Shown here: positions 26,240 to 35,452 of the stretch, piece after piece
Position numbering within the stretch: the stretch's first letter is position 1
Layout: every line of letters starts with the position of its first letter
Assembly (NCBI GenBank): GCA_947497905.1
Contig: CANMIH010000005.1
Span: 186,001-250,000 of the forward strand
Length of the DNA stretch: 64,000 bases
Direction of reading: 5' to 3'
Source of the DNA: an uncultured Pelagimonas sp.
GTDB lineage: Bacteria > Pseudomonadota > Alphaproteobacteria > Rhodobacterales > Rhodobacteraceae
The notes under the pieces: model-generated
Databases searched by the model: none
What the model was told of the DNA's origin: nothing
Seen by the model: the letters and a program-made list of their open reading frames with translations, nothing else
Made by a program: the position numbers and the translations under genes

Positions 26240-27360
26240 GCCTCCCACTGTGCGAGGGGATCGCCCATCAGGTCGCGATTGACCGTGATGCCCAACCCCG
26301 GCGCATCGGGGACCAGAACACCCCCCTGTTCAACCGGCGCGTCAAACTGGGCGGTCTCAATACTCACCATATCCCGACAATCCAGGATACAGCGCAAATG
26401 GCGCTGAGGCACCGTCGCCCCGAGATGCGCAATCGCTGAGAATGCAATTGTGGATCCGACCGTATCCTGCACGCTCATGGTAAGACCCGACGCGAGACAG
26501 ATGTCACGCTGACGACGTCCATGGGTCAGACCACCAGCTTTGGACACCTTCAGGCCAATCCCATCTGCCAGATCCTGCGCCACAATCTGAGCCACGTCTT
26601 CATCCAGTTGCACAAGTTCGTCCACCGCAATGGGCACCGGACACCTTTGGCGCAGTGAAAGGGTTTCGCGCCAGGTGCGACAGGGCGCTTCGAGCACAAA
26701 ATCCAATCCGTCGGGCAACATGCGCAGCATCCGCAGCGCCGTCTCGGGCGTCAGACCGCCATTGGCATCGACCAGAAAGAATTCACCTGGCTGACGATCG
26801 GCCAGACAGGCCGCAATACGTTCGGCATCCAGCGCCGGACCACCCTCGTGATCCAGCGCGCCAATTTTGACCGAATGCCCCAGATATCCCCTTGCCCGAT
26901 GATCTGCCACGCGCGCGCGCATATCTTCGGGTGAGCCCGCATAAATCGACGAAATCACTGGCAACCGCTGGCCCGTTGAACCGCCCAGCAGTTCACAGAC
27001 CGGCATATTCACCGACTTGCCAAACACATCCCACAGGGCCAGATCAATCGCAGACTTCGCATGGTTGTGGCCCACCAAGGCCTCATCCATCGCGTCATTC
27101 ATCCGGTCCACCTGACGCGGATCCCGGTCCAGAAGATAAGGGGCGATCTCGCTTATCCCGGCACGCGCGCCCAGCGCATGGGCCGCAATATAGGTTGATC
27201 CAAACGGAGTGCTTTCCCCCCATCCTTCCAATCCAGTGTCGGTTTCGATCCGCACAAATGAGGCATCAAAGCTGCGATACTCGCGCCCGCCGGACAGGGT
27301 ATAGACACCCCCAGAATAGGGCAGATCCTGTTGATACAGCTCAATCTTCTTGATCTTCAT
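26236..27360 (-). CDS. Mandelate racemase/muconate lactonising family enzyme, hydroxyproline-betaine epimerase-like
   Basis: A 374-residue enolase-superfamily enzyme. The start KIELYQQDLPYSGGVYTLSG and FDASFVRIETDTGLEGWGES closely resemble, from memory, the 4-hydroxyproline betaine 2-epimerase HpbD of Pelagibaca. Catalytic and metal residues are in place: Lys in GHSVKIGA, Asp in LVDANGG, Glu in VLEAPCR, Asp in AVDELVQ and the second Lys in LKVSKAGGLTHGRRQRD. A small insertion, LDHEGGPALDAER, follows the first Lys. Epimerase or cis-3-hydroxyproline dehydratase activity are both possible. Its ATG overlaps the stop of the MDR gene, and a betaine carrier lies upstream. Confidence 0.85.
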   Translation of the reverse strand: MKIKKIELYQQDLPYSGGVYTLSGGREYRSFDASFVRIETDTGLEGWGESTPFGSTYIAAHALGARAGISEIAPYLLDRDPRQVDRMNDAMDEALVGHNHAKSAIDLALWDVFGKSVNMPVCELLGGSTGQRLPVISSIYAGSPEDMRARVADHRARGYLGHSVKIGALDHEGGPALDAERIAACLADRQPGEFFLVDANGGLTPETALRMLRMLPDGLDFVLEAPCRTWRETLSLRQRCPVPIAVDELVQLDEDVAQIVAQDLADGIGLKVSKAGGLTHGRRQRDICLASGLTMSVQDTVGSTIAFSAIAHLGATVPQRHLRCILDCRDMVSIETAQFDAPVEQGGVLVPDAPGLGITVNRDLMGDPLAQWEA

Positions 27361-28454
27361 GAGGCCACCTCGGGGATCATCAGCACCAGTTTCCCGGTGT
27401 GTTTTTTGGATAGGAAATCTTCCTGAGCGACGGCGATGTCAGACAAAGGATAGGTCGCGGCGACAATTGGGCGAATTTCGCCCGCCTCAATGTAGCGTAC
27501 GAGATTTTCGAAAACCACGTCCTCTTGGAACGTACAGCCAAACAGCGTGAGATCTTTCAGATACAGGGTACGAACATCAATCTCGCTGATCGGCCCAGCA
27601 ATTGCCCCGGCCGTGGCATAGCGCCCGCCCCGGCGCAGCACATCCAGAAACGCGGGCCATTGATCGCCAGCAACCAGATCAATCACCACATCCACGCTCG
27701 CCTCACCCAGGGCGCTGCGAAGATCCGCGTTGCGGTCTATCACACGGTCCGCCCCCAAGGCTTTGACTTCGTCCGCTTTGGCCAAGGACGACAGCGCTAT
27801 GACATGTGCTCCACGGCGTTTGGCCAATTGCACAGCCGCCGATCCCACACCGCCAGAGGCCCCTGAGATCAACACAGTCTCGGCCCCCAGACCAACACGG
27901 TGCAGCATGTTTTCAGCGGTCGAATAGGCGCAGGGGATCGAGGCAAGCTCGGCGTCACTCCAGTCACAGTTCACCGCATGGGTTTCGCGCGCAGGTGCCA
28001 CAGCAAACTGCGCAAATCCGCCGTCACATTCGCTGCCAAAGGTCCAGCATTCGTAGGGGCGGTAGTCGACATAGCTTCGCAGCATGTTGCGCACCAAGAC
28101 ACGCTCCCCAATCCGTTCTACCGAAACGCCCTCACCAACCGCAACGATGCGCCCACAGACATCTGCACCTTGAATGCGCGGAAACTCCAAAGGCGCGCCG
28201 GACCAGCTCGCATCAGCATCGTCGACAGTGTCAAACCCACCGGCACCGCCCACATCTGTCGCCTTATCCACGGCTTTGGAATACCAACCTATGCGGGTGT
28301 TGATGTCGGTGTTGTTGATCCCTGCAGCCGCGACCTGGATCAGCACCTCGCCCGGCTTGGGCGTGGGCACAGGAACATCGGTGCGATACTCTAACTTCTC
28401 GATGCCGCCATGACCGGTTAAGTGCACTGCTGCCATCTGGGTGGGAATGCTCAT
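27357..28454 (-). CDS. MDR-superfamily (zinc-type alcohol dehydrogenase/quinone reductase) oxidoreductase
   Basis: A 365-residue medium-chain dehydrogenase. The N-terminal GroES-like domain has VPTPKPGEVLIQVAAAGINN and IQGADVCGRIVAVGEG; the Rossmann domain has ISGASGGVGSAAVQLAKRRG. The Cys/His set of the catalytic zinc site is not evident (NNTDINTR replaces the usual CHTD), pointing to the zinc-free quinone reductase/enoyl reductase branch. The gene overlaps the enolase-family gene by four bases, so both act in one pathway, possibly reducing an unsaturated intermediate. Substrate unknown. Confidence 0.87.
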   Translation of the reverse strand: MSIPTQMAAVHLTGHGGIEKLEYRTDVPVPTPKPGEVLIQVAAAGINNTDINTRIGWYSKAVDKATDVGGAGGFDTVDDADASWSGAPLEFPRIQGADVCGRIVAVGEGVSVERIGERVLVRNMLRSYVDYRPYECWTFGSECDGGFAQFAVAPARETHAVNCDWSDAELASIPCAYSTAENMLHRVGLGAETVLISGASGGVGSAAVQLAKRRGAHVIALSSLAKADEVKALGADRVIDRNADLRSALGEASVDVVIDLVAGDQWPAFLDVLRRGGRYATAGAIAGPISEIDVRTLYLKDLTLFGCTFQEDVVFENLVRYIEAGEIRPIVAATYPLSDIAVAQEDFLSKKHTGKLVLMIPEVAS

Positions 28455-28553
28455 GATTTGTCCTTACGCGTGATCTCAGATCAACAATCAACAAAGACAG
28501 CTAACCGTTCAACGGCAGAAAAATTCGGTCAAAGATGAACCCACCTCATGCAA

Positions 28554-28577
28554 AAGGGGCGACCACAGCCGCCCCTT
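28554..28577 (-). terminator. Terminator after the BCCT gene
   Basis: AAGGGGCG (28554-28561), an eight-base loop and CGCCCCTT (28570-28577). On the minus strand the stem is followed by TTGCATG with the stem end adding further Ts. It lies 22 bp past the BCCT stop and so separates it from the MDR/enolase pair. Confidence 0.75.
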
Positions 28578-28599
28578 CGTCAGTTTTGTTCAGTATAAG

Positions 28600-30255
28600 T
28601 TACTCTGCTGGAGCAGAAGACACTTCACGTTTGCTACGCAGACCATCCCGGACAACCGCTTTGATCACGGACAGTCCCATCAGAACCAAAACCGCAGAAA
28701 ACGGCAGGGCACCAATCACCATTGCGGTTTGGATGGCTGACAGGCCCCCAATCACCAACAAAGCGCCAACAACAATTGCGAGGGCTGCGCCCCAGAACAG
28801 AATGTGAGGACGGGCTTTGGGACCTTCATCACCAGCTGCGTTGATGGTGTTGATAATCAAAACCGCCGAGTCCGCAGAGGTAACCAGGTAGGTCAGCAGC
28901 AAGACCACAACAACAACCGAAAAGATCCAAGCCAGTGTCGGCTGAAGCATCACCGCAAGCGTTGCAAACATCTGATCCGACAGGCCTGTGCCAATGATGG
29001 CATTTTCCGCTGCACCCGACAGTTCCAGTTCGATCGCGGTGCCACCAACAAGTGCGAACCAGACAAAGCACATGATCGAAGGGATGATCATGGCCCCCAG
29101 AACATATTCCCGGATGGTGCGGCCTTTGGAGATCCGCGCGAGGAACATGCCCACAAACGGTGCAAAGGCGATCCACCAGGCCCAGTAGAAGACGGTCCAA
29201 CCGCCCTGCCAGCCCGCAAGCGCCTTGCCGGTCTCGGTGCCATCATCCGCCCAGACGGTGAACATCAACGCAGGTAGGGCGATCAGGTAGTCGAACATGC
29301 CAACAAAGAGCGCAGTCAGCCCAAAGAAGGTCGACCCGAAAATGAGGAAGAAGGCCAGAAGGAAAAAGCTCAAACCCATGTTCAGGTTCGACAACCACTT
29401 GATGCCTTTGCCAACACCAGACAGTGCCGACAGGGTCGAGGCCCCCATGATGATCAGCAGGGCAACAATGATGCCGGCCTTCGAGGCGCTTTGTGCGCCA
29501 TCTTCGGCAACAACAATCAGCCAGTCGCCCATACCGATGCGGTAAAGACCTGCCACAAACTGCTCAACACCAAATCCGAGCGTCTGGGCCACACCCAAGA
29601 CTGTTGCGACAACGGCGATCACATCGATCACAGCTCCAAGCACGCCCGAAAGCGACGCCCCAAACAATGGCACCAAGGCCGACCGAATGGTCAGCGGCAG
29701 CCCACGACGGAACGAGAAATAGGCAAGCGCCAGTCCCGTCAGCGCGTAACAGCCCCAGGCACTTAGTCCCCAGTGCGAAAATGACCATTTATAGGCCGAG
29801 CGCACGGTTTCTGCGGCACTGCCTTCCACTGCACCCTGAATGACATCCGGGTTTGTCTGAAAGTGGTAAATCGGTTCGCCTGTGGCATAGGTCAACATGC
29901 CGATGCCAATCCCAGCGCCAAACATCATCGAGAACCAGGAAAAGTTCGAAAACTCGGGCTTTTCGCCTGGCTGGCCCAGGGTCAGTCGTCCGGTGGCCGG
30001 GATCAGCGCGAGAATGAGACAGACCAGCAGATAAAAGGCCATCACATAGATGTACCAGTAGTTGAAGCTGGCCAGAATGAACCCATTGATCTTACCCAAA
30101 AACGCACCTGCGCTTTCGGGAAAGCCCACGGCCCAGATGATCAGCGCGCCAATCAACAACTTAGCGGTGATTGTGACGTCTTTTGCAAAGCCGCTATAAA
30201 AACCGCTATCTGCGGTCTGGATATCCAGCTCGGTGACGGGTGGTTTAATTGGCAT
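28600..30255 (-). CDS. BCCT-family betaine/carnitine/choline transporter
   Basis: A 551-residue, 12-helix inner-membrane carrier. MFGAGIGIGMLTYATGEPIY carries the glycine-rich TM3 motif that in glycine-betaine BCCTs contributes to sodium coupling, and WTVFYWAWWIAFAPFVGM is the TM8 signature with the Trp box that cradles trimethylammonium groups. The TM3 sequence GIGIG differs slightly from the GMGIG of BetP. ATG 30255 is chosen for its strong AGGGGAGG; an earlier in-frame start would add an unlikely charged extension. It lies between the Rieske pair and the MDR/enolase pair, which argues that the imported compound is a quaternary amine metabolised by these enzymes. Confidence 0.94.
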   Translation of the reverse strand: MPIKPPVTELDIQTADSGFYSGFAKDVTITAKLLIGALIIWAVGFPESAGAFLGKINGFILASFNYWYIYVMAFYLLVCLILALIPATGRLTLGQPGEKPEFSNFSWFSMMFGAGIGIGMLTYATGEPIYHFQTNPDVIQGAVEGSAAETVRSAYKWSFSHWGLSAWGCYALTGLALAYFSFRRGLPLTIRSALVPLFGASLSGVLGAVIDVIAVVATVLGVAQTLGFGVEQFVAGLYRIGMGDWLIVVAEDGAQSASKAGIIVALLIIMGASTLSALSGVGKGIKWLSNLNMGLSFFLLAFFLIFGSTFFGLTALFVGMFDYLIALPALMFTVWADDGTETGKALAGWQGGWTVFYWAWWIAFAPFVGMFLARISKGRTIREYVLGAMIIPSIMCFVWFALVGGTAIELELSGAAENAIIGTGLSDQMFATLAVMLQPTLAWIFSVVVVVLLLTYLVTSADSAVLIINTINAAGDEGPKARPHILFWGAALAIVVGALLVIGGLSAIQTAMVIGALPFSAVLVLMGLSVIKAVVRDGLRSKREVSSAPAE

Positions 30256-30617
30256 GGTGTCCTCCCCTAGTTGCCATTCAGGCTCCCACGTGCCTGATGC
30301 AACCCCACGATCGTGCCGTTCAAAAACGACACGCGCTTTACGCAAAGTTACGCAGAACGCCTTATTTCATGGGGTTTCAATGGGTGTTTCACCTTGTCCC
30401 GTTTGCGACAACCTGAAAAATTCTAAGCTCTGATTGAGGTGTATTCACGTTGCACATTTTGTGTTCGCAACAAACCGACAGCACGTCGCTTTTGGGCAAG
30501 TATGTCGTTTTTCATCCAACGACCGACGTATCAGAAGCACGTCAAGTGAACTCAAAAAAACGTCACCCACTCGCCTTTAACGCGAAACGGCCCCGCAGAG
30601 GGGCCGCTCATAGCAGT
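30256..30617. other. Intergenic region upstream of the BCCT gene, with dyad and terminator
   Basis: No gene is seen in these 362 bp. An interrupted palindrome with nine-base arms, CGTGCCGTT (30312-30320) and AACGACACG (30325-30333), one mismatch, lies about 57 bp upstream of the BCCT start and may be an operator. CGGCCCC (30588-30594), loop GCAGA, GGGGCCG (30600-30606) followed on the minus strand by TTTCGCG is a terminator-like hairpin 12 bp beyond the 79-residue protein gene. Confidence 0.55.
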
Positions 30618-30857
30618 TTAAAACTGAAGGGGATAGGCCCGGCCGTGGGCCACGAGACGCGCATTGAGCACTTTGGCTTCGGGCGCCCCTGCCTCAAGCG
30701 CAAAGACAAAGGCGTGGGTCAGGTAGAAACACGCAGCGTCCAGATCCCCGGTGCCTTCGCACAGATCTCCGGCCATCGCATAAAGCCGGATCAAGGCCGT
30801 CGTGTCCTCGGCATCATGCGCCGCCAGCAGCGCATGATCCAATTCGTCACGGGTCAT
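30618..30857 (-). CDS. Small hypothetical protein translationally coupled to the Rieske oxygenase
   Basis: Seventy-nine residues, start ATG 30857 overlapping the TGA of the Rieske gene (ATGA). The sequence is helical with a tetratricopeptide-like feel: DELDHALLAAHDAEDTTALI, then YAMAGDLCEGTGDLDAACFY and LTHAFVFALEAGAPEAKVLN. No metal ligand set, signal peptide or catalytic motif is visible. Strict coupling suggests a partner of the oxygenase, for instance an assembly or electron-transfer adaptor, but no homologue comes to mind and the function is unknown. Confidence 0.75.
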   Translation of the reverse strand: MTRDELDHALLAAHDAEDTTALIRLYAMAGDLCEGTGDLDAACFYLTHAFVFALEAGAPEAKVLNARLVAHGRAYPLQF

Positions 30858-32011
30858 TCCGCAGCACGACCTTTTGAGATCTGTGACGCCACCCAGTGGT
30901 GGAAACAATGGGTCGGTCCATCCATCGCAGGTGAGAAGCGACCGCCATCAAACAGCACCCCGTGTCGACCCTTTTGCATCCCCTCGACGACAAACACATC
31001 CTCTTCGAAAACCGCCTTCCACAGCGCCGCATTCTGTGCGCGCAACGGGGCGTGCTCCGGTGCATCTTCGGGTTTCTCCACGTAGTACAGCTCAATATGC
31101 TCGACTGTTTTTTCACAGCTCACCGGTTCGAGAACAAAGGCAAACCCATGGTCCCGCTGAACACCCAGAAGAACGTTGGGATAAACAACGATATACTCCG
31201 CCCCCTCGTGCCATTTTTCGCTGAGGTTCTCAAAGTCAGCCAGGGTTTCACCGTTGTCACCTTTGAACTGGCTGTACACGTAGGTACCCTGCCCGGAGTA
31301 TTTCCCAAGTTCATTGATGTTATAGTGGTCCTCTAGCCGCGAATAGCTGTTCAGCCCCGGATGGACCCATGGCAGGTGATAGCTCTCACAGTAGTTCTCG
31401 ACCGCCAGCTTCCAGTTCGCCGTCAGCTCAAGCTTGACCGAGGCCCCTTCACCGCCGTGATGCATCGGCTGTTCAAATTCCTTCCAGCGCTCCATCAACT
31501 CGCCGTGAACCTCTTCGAACTCTGGCGCGGCGCCATCAATGTTCACAAAGACAACGTCCCGCCAGACATAAGACCGAATGCGGATCAGGCTGAGCTTGGA
31601 GAAATCCATTTTCTCATGTTTGTTCTGCCCCGGACCGCCCACATGCGGTGCCGCGCGCAATTCGCCATTTAGGCCATAACACCAGGAATGATAGGGACAG
31701 CGAATGGTGCCGCGGATGTTCTTTGGCTCATCCACAAGGATCATACCGCGGTGACGACAGGTGTTTTGGAACACGCCAATCTCACCCTCGCTGTCGCGCA
31801 CCATCAGCAAAGGCATGCCCAGGAACTCCACGGGTTTGGCATCGCCATGATTGGGGATATCTTTACCAAAGCCGATCCCCGACCAGTTCGCAAACAGGAC
31901 CGAGCGTTTTTCTTCCTCAAAGGTTTGGGGATCAATGTAATGTGCGTTGGGCAAACCGTTTGCGGATGCGAGATCGGTCATAACCGAGCTGAGCGGATCG
32001 TGCTTGTTCAT
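30854..32011 (-). CDS. Rieske-type oxygenase, large subunit
   Basis: A 385-residue ring-hydroxylating/N-demethylating oxygenase. The Rieske [2Fe-2S] ligands are C85/H87 (CRHRG) and C105/H108 (CPYHSW). The mononuclear iron site is NYCESYHLPWVHPG with H212 and H217, plus D338 in FEEDVFVVEG; E209 can bridge electron transfer between subunits. The general layout is that of proline-betaine (stachydrine) and glycine-betaine demethylases as well as true dihydroxylases. With a BCCT importer and an HpbD-like enzyme nearby, N-demethylation of a betaine is the best guess. No ferredoxin reductase gene is adjacent, so reductant must come from elsewhere. Confidence 0.92.
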   Translation of the reverse strand: MNKHDPLSSVMTDLASANGLPNAHYIDPQTFEEEKRSVLFANWSGIGFGKDIPNHGDAKPVEFLGMPLLMVRDSEGEIGVFQNTCRHRGMILVDEPKNIRGTIRCPYHSWCYGLNGELRAAPHVGGPGQNKHEKMDFSKLSLIRIRSYVWRDVVFVNIDGAAPEFEEVHGELMERWKEFEQPMHHGGEGASVKLELTANWKLAVENYCESYHLPWVHPGLNSYSRLEDHYNINELGKYSGQGTYVYSQFKGDNGETLADFENLSEKWHEGAEYIVVYPNVLLGVQRDHGFAFVLEPVSCEKTVEHIELYYVEKPEDAPEHAPLRAQNAALWKAVFEEDVFVVEGMQKGRHGVLFDGGRFSPAMDGPTHCFHHWVASQISKGRAAE

Positions 32012-32127
32012 GCAACTCCTCCAGGGCCGTGCTAGGATTTCGGGATTGCCTGAAGTGTGGTGCTCTGCGCCCTATCGCTCAATATCAGAAAATTTCGCTT
32101 TCAGGTGATTTCAACTCACGCCAAGCC

Positions 32128-33024
32128 TCAATGCGCAAGCTCGTTGAGCAACCAGTCCTTGAGCTGTCGCGCGGTGGGTGACAGATCCGCATCATCACGC
32201 CCCACGAGATAAAACTTGTGTGGTGCGGGGAGGATATGAGGACCAATGGCACTGAGCTGGCCGGTGTTCATGACGGGCTGCAACAGTTTTTGCCAACCAA
32301 GCGCCAATCCCCCGCCATCCTGTGCCACCTGAATGGCCACCGAGTAATTGTTGACCCGCACGCCCTGTGCGATGGGGCCGTCATAGCCTTGCTGCAGAAA
32401 CCAGTCGCTCCAGGTGGTCCAACGATTGTCTTCTGCATCAAGATGGATCAACCGTTGTTGCGCCAACTCTGCCAGGCTACGCCCCTCAAGCGCCTGCGCA
32501 ACCTCCGGATTGGCCACCGGCCCAAGATCGTCTCGGTACAGTTCTGTCTGATCCAACCGGCTTTCGCGGTCTCGCCCATATCGAATAAAGAGATCCATCT
32601 CTGGCGCCGGCCGAAAGGGACGATCCTGCACAATCTGGTTGACGTTTATATCGGGAAAGGCGCGCCAGAATCGCACCACGGCCGGGGACAGCCACAGCGC
32701 AGCCACCGCCGACGTGGACCCAATGCGCACGGTGTCGGCACTCTGACTGTCACGGATGCTTTGCAGGTTCTGGGAGATCCGCGAAAAGCTTGTTGCCAGT
32801 GTGTCGAACAGGGTTTCCCCCTCATCCGTCAATTCAACCCCTCTGTGTTTTCGGCGAAACAAAGGTGTGTTGAGCTCATGTTCAAGCGCTTTGATTTGAT
32901 GGCTCACAGCGCCCGGGGTCACCGAAAGCTCTTCCGCAGCATTTTTGAAACTGAGGTGGCGCGCTGCGGCCTCAAAGGCCGACAGCGTTGTCAGAGGGGG
33001 CAAATCGTAGTGGCGGCGCGACAT
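32128..33024 (-). CDS. LysR-family regulator, GcvA-like
   Basis: A 298-residue LysR protein. The N-terminal helix-turn-helix is LSFKNAAEELSVTPGAVSHQ with FRRKHRGVELTDEGETL, typical of the GcvA subgroup; the rest is the periplasmic-binding-like effector domain (VRIGSTSAVAALWLSPAVVR). It precedes the Rieske gene in the same direction by 116 bp. Unlike the commonest LysR arrangement it is not divergent from its likely target, so control of the Rieske/79-residue pair is inferred from proximity only. Confidence 0.9.
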   Translation of the reverse strand: MSRRHYDLPPLTTLSAFEAAARHLSFKNAAEELSVTPGAVSHQIKALEHELNTPLFRRKHRGVELTDEGETLFDTLATSFSRISQNLQSIRDSQSADTVRIGSTSAVAALWLSPAVVRFWRAFPDINVNQIVQDRPFRPAPEMDLFIRYGRDRESRLDQTELYRDDLGPVANPEVAQALEGRSLAELAQQRLIHLDAEDNRWTTWSDWFLQQGYDGPIAQGVRVNNYSVAIQVAQDGGGLALGWQKLLQPVMNTGQLSAIGPHILPAPHKFYLVGRDDADLSPTARQLKDWLLNELAH

Positions 33025-33205
33025 GGGGACACTCTAGCTTGGATTTCCGGCCTGATAGCAAAAGAAATCCCGCTGAGGACTTCGGTTTGCGACCTCACCC
33101 TCCGATTTGCGCCATTTCAGGCTCTCTAACGCCCTCTGGATAGCACCTTGCATCTCTTTCGATATCACGAGAAACATCAGGCAATTTCGGCATAGGAGAG
33201 CCTCA

Positions 33206-34102
33206 ATGACCCCGCAATTGGCGTTTGAACGGTACGAGGCCATCCGCGATCGGTTGCCACAGCCCATCGGTGCCCCGGGCCATGGGCAAAGGATCTCGTC
33301 TTTGGCGGAGGTGACTGAGCATGCAGATGTGTTTGTCTTCGACGCCTTTGGTGTGCTCAATGTGGGAGAAACCCCTATCCCGGGAGCCCCCGACCGCGTA
33401 AGGCAACTGCGCCAGGCCGGAAAACAGGTTTTTGTTCTTACCAACGCGGCCAGCTATTCACATGCCCAATCCTGTGCCAAATTCTCGGGCCTGGGGTTTG
33501 ACTTTGCGCCGGAGGAAATCGTTTCAAGCCGGGACGTCTGTGAACAGCATCTTGGGCTTTTCCAGTCAGTGACCAAATGGGGGGTGATTGCTCCGACGTC
33601 TTGTGACATCTCCTCGCTCCCTGCCCCCGCTCGTCATCTTAGCGACAGTGCAGCACCCTATGATCAGGTTTCGGGGTTTCTGTTCCTCAGCGCTCAGGAT
33701 TGGACCGCACAGCGACAAGCGCAGCTCATCCAGTGTTTGCGGCGCAATCCCCGGCCGATTGTCGTCGCCAACCCCGATCTGGTTGCGCCGCGCGAACACG
33801 GATTGTCGCTTGAGCCCGGCTACTTTGCGCATGCCCTACAAGATGAGCTGGGCACCGACGTCCAATTTCACGGCAAACCCTTTCCGTCGGTCTATCACGA
33901 AATCGCTGCGCGCGTGCCCCATGTGCCCGCCCACCGCATCACAATGGTCGGCGACACATTACATACCGATATCCTAGGTGCGCAGGCCAACGGCTGGCGC
34001 AGCATCCTAGTCAGCGATCACGGGGTTTATGCAAATCTCCCATTTGAGAGTTTTATAAACACAAGTGGGTTGGTCCCCGATTGGATTACCCCGTCGATCT
34101 AG
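33206..34102 (+). CDS. HAD-superfamily (subfamily IIA, NagD-like) hydrolase
   Basis: A 298-residue phosphatase-like protein. Motif I is [14 protein letters not shown], with the nucleophile Asp but Phe in the place of the second Asp, as in the DxWGVL-type branch of HAD-IIA. Motif II is VLTNAAS, the IIA cap lies between, and the C-terminus has the motif III/IV stretch HGKPFPSVY and [23 protein letters not shown] 33206 is preceded by AGGAGAG; an upstream ATG at 33107 lacks one. Its stop shares the four bases CTAG with the stop of the convergent receptor gene. Likely a sugar- or nucleotide-phosphate phosphatase; substrate unknown. Confidence 0.88.
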   Translation: MTPQLAFERYEAIRDRLPQPIGAPGHGQRISSLAEVTEHADVFVFDAFGVLNVGETPIPGAPDRVRQLRQAGKQVFVLTNAASYSHAQSCAKFSGLGFDFAPEEIVSSRDVCEQHLGLFQSVTKWGVIAPTSCDISSLPAPARHLSDSAAPYDQVSGFLFLSAQDWTAQRQAQLIQCLRRNPRPIVVANPDLVAPREHGLSLEPGYFAHALQDELGTDVQFHGKPFPSVYHEIAARVPHVPAHRITMVGDTLHTDILGAQANGWRSILVSDHGVYANLPFESFINTSGLVPDWITPSI

Positions 34103-35280
34103 GCCGCTTCGCTGGCGCCATCCTGCGATTTGCGCACGATGTTGCCATCGTCGTCCCGGAAGCCATTGATCAGAGTGCCCAGGCCATCCGCGCTGTCATT
34201 GAGCATTTCTGTTGTGGCGGCAGCCTCCTGCGCTGCGGCCGCATTGGCCTGAATAACCCGATCGAGGTCACTAATCGCTGTATTGATCTGCTCTGATCCG
34301 ATGCGCTGCTCCTGCGTCGCGGCCGAGATTTCCTGAACCAGATCCGCCGTGCGTTGAATTTCAGGCACCAGTGACGACAGCTCTTCACCCGCTTTGCCCG
34401 ATGTCTCCGCCGTCGAGCGAGACAGGGCCACAATTTCATCTGCCGCGACCTGACTTCGCTCGGCAAGTCGGCGAACCTCTGCGGCAACAATGGCAAATCC
34501 CTTGCCATGCGCCCCTGCTCGTGCCGCCTCAACCGCTGCGTTTAACGCCAACAGATCGGTCTGACGTGCGATTTCCTGAATAATGGTGATCTTGTCGGCG
34601 ATGGTTTTCATGGCACTCACCGCATCCTCGACATTTTTCGAAGACGACCGCGCCTGATCCAGCGAACGAACCGCGATCTTTTCGGTCTGCGCGGCGTTGT
34701 CGGCACATTGTCGAATATTTGCGGTCATCTGCTCAACCGAAGCGCTGGCCTGTTGCGCAGCCGCTGCCTGCTGTGTGGCCCCTGCGCTCACGCGCCCAAC
34801 CGCCTCCCCCAGCTCGCTACATCCGGTAAGCACATTGTCTGAGCTCACACTGACCTGAGACAGCAGATTATCAAGCGCCGCGTATTCTTCTTCGATATTG
34901 CGGACAAAGGCGGCATATCCCCAACTTTTGCCCAGCTTCATTTTCGACAACGCCAGAGAAACCGAAACTTCTTTGCCATCTTTGCGATAAAGTTGCAAAT
35001 CCCGGCTTGATCCAACAATCTTGTCATGTCCGGTTGTTCGATTGGTCTCTAAATACTGATCATGATTGGCCTGATGCTCCTGAGGAACCAGCATCTTAAC
35101 ATTTCGCCCCAGAACTTCTTCCCGGGCATACCCCCAAAGACGTTCGGCGGCGTCGTTGTAGAAGAGCACTTCATTATTTTGGTCGATCACGACCACAGCG
35201 TCGATTGCGTTTTCCAATGTGGCAAATGCCATCGAAGCCGGAAGTTTTCCACCAAGTTTCGCTTTATTAAAAATACCCAT
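34099..35280 (-). CDS. Cytoplasmic PAS-domain chemoreceptor
   Basis: A 393-residue soluble methyl-accepting protein. Residues 15-130 form a PAS domain ([20 protein letters not shown] and [14 protein letters not shown], i.e. a PAS/PAC pair); the rest is the receptor signalling coiled coil with hairpin tip [21 protein letters not shown] and [17 protein letters not shown]. No membrane segment. The PAS domain may bind haem, flavin or a small ligand. Its signalling region is strikingly close to that of the receptor encoded at 40379-42238, so both probably feed the CheA/CheW set of this locus. No CheR-docking pentapeptide is present at the C-terminus. Confidence 0.93.
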   Translation of the reverse strand: MGIFNKAKLGGKLPASMAFATLENAIDAVVVIDQNNEVLFYNDAAERLWGYAREEVLGRNVKMLVPQEHQANHDQYLETNRTTGHDKIVGSSRDLQLYRKDGKEVSVSLALSKMKLGKSWGYAAFVRNIEEEYAALDNLLSQVSVSSDNVLTGCSELGEAVGRVSAGATQQAAAAQQASASVEQMTANIRQCADNAAQTEKIAVRSLDQARSSSKNVEDAVSAMKTIADKITIIQEIARQTDLLALNAAVEAARAGAHGKGFAIVAAEVRRLAERSQVAADEIVALSRSTAETSGKAGEELSSLVPEIQRTADLVQEISAATQEQRIGSEQINTAISDLDRVIQANAAAAQEAAATTEMLNDSADGLGTLINGFRDDDGNIVRKSQDGASEAA

Positions 35281-35452
35281 TTACACATTCCTACACTCAA
35301 TCTCACAGAGAGGATATGAAATCTCAATTACCATGAACTTAATGAAGTCTGATATAATCGAAATCACAATTTGCAAATCACTCCCCCCGGAAGACCGAAA
35401 ATTTGCAAACCTTCCAAATCACACGACCAAATGCGAGGCCCACCCCATCAAA

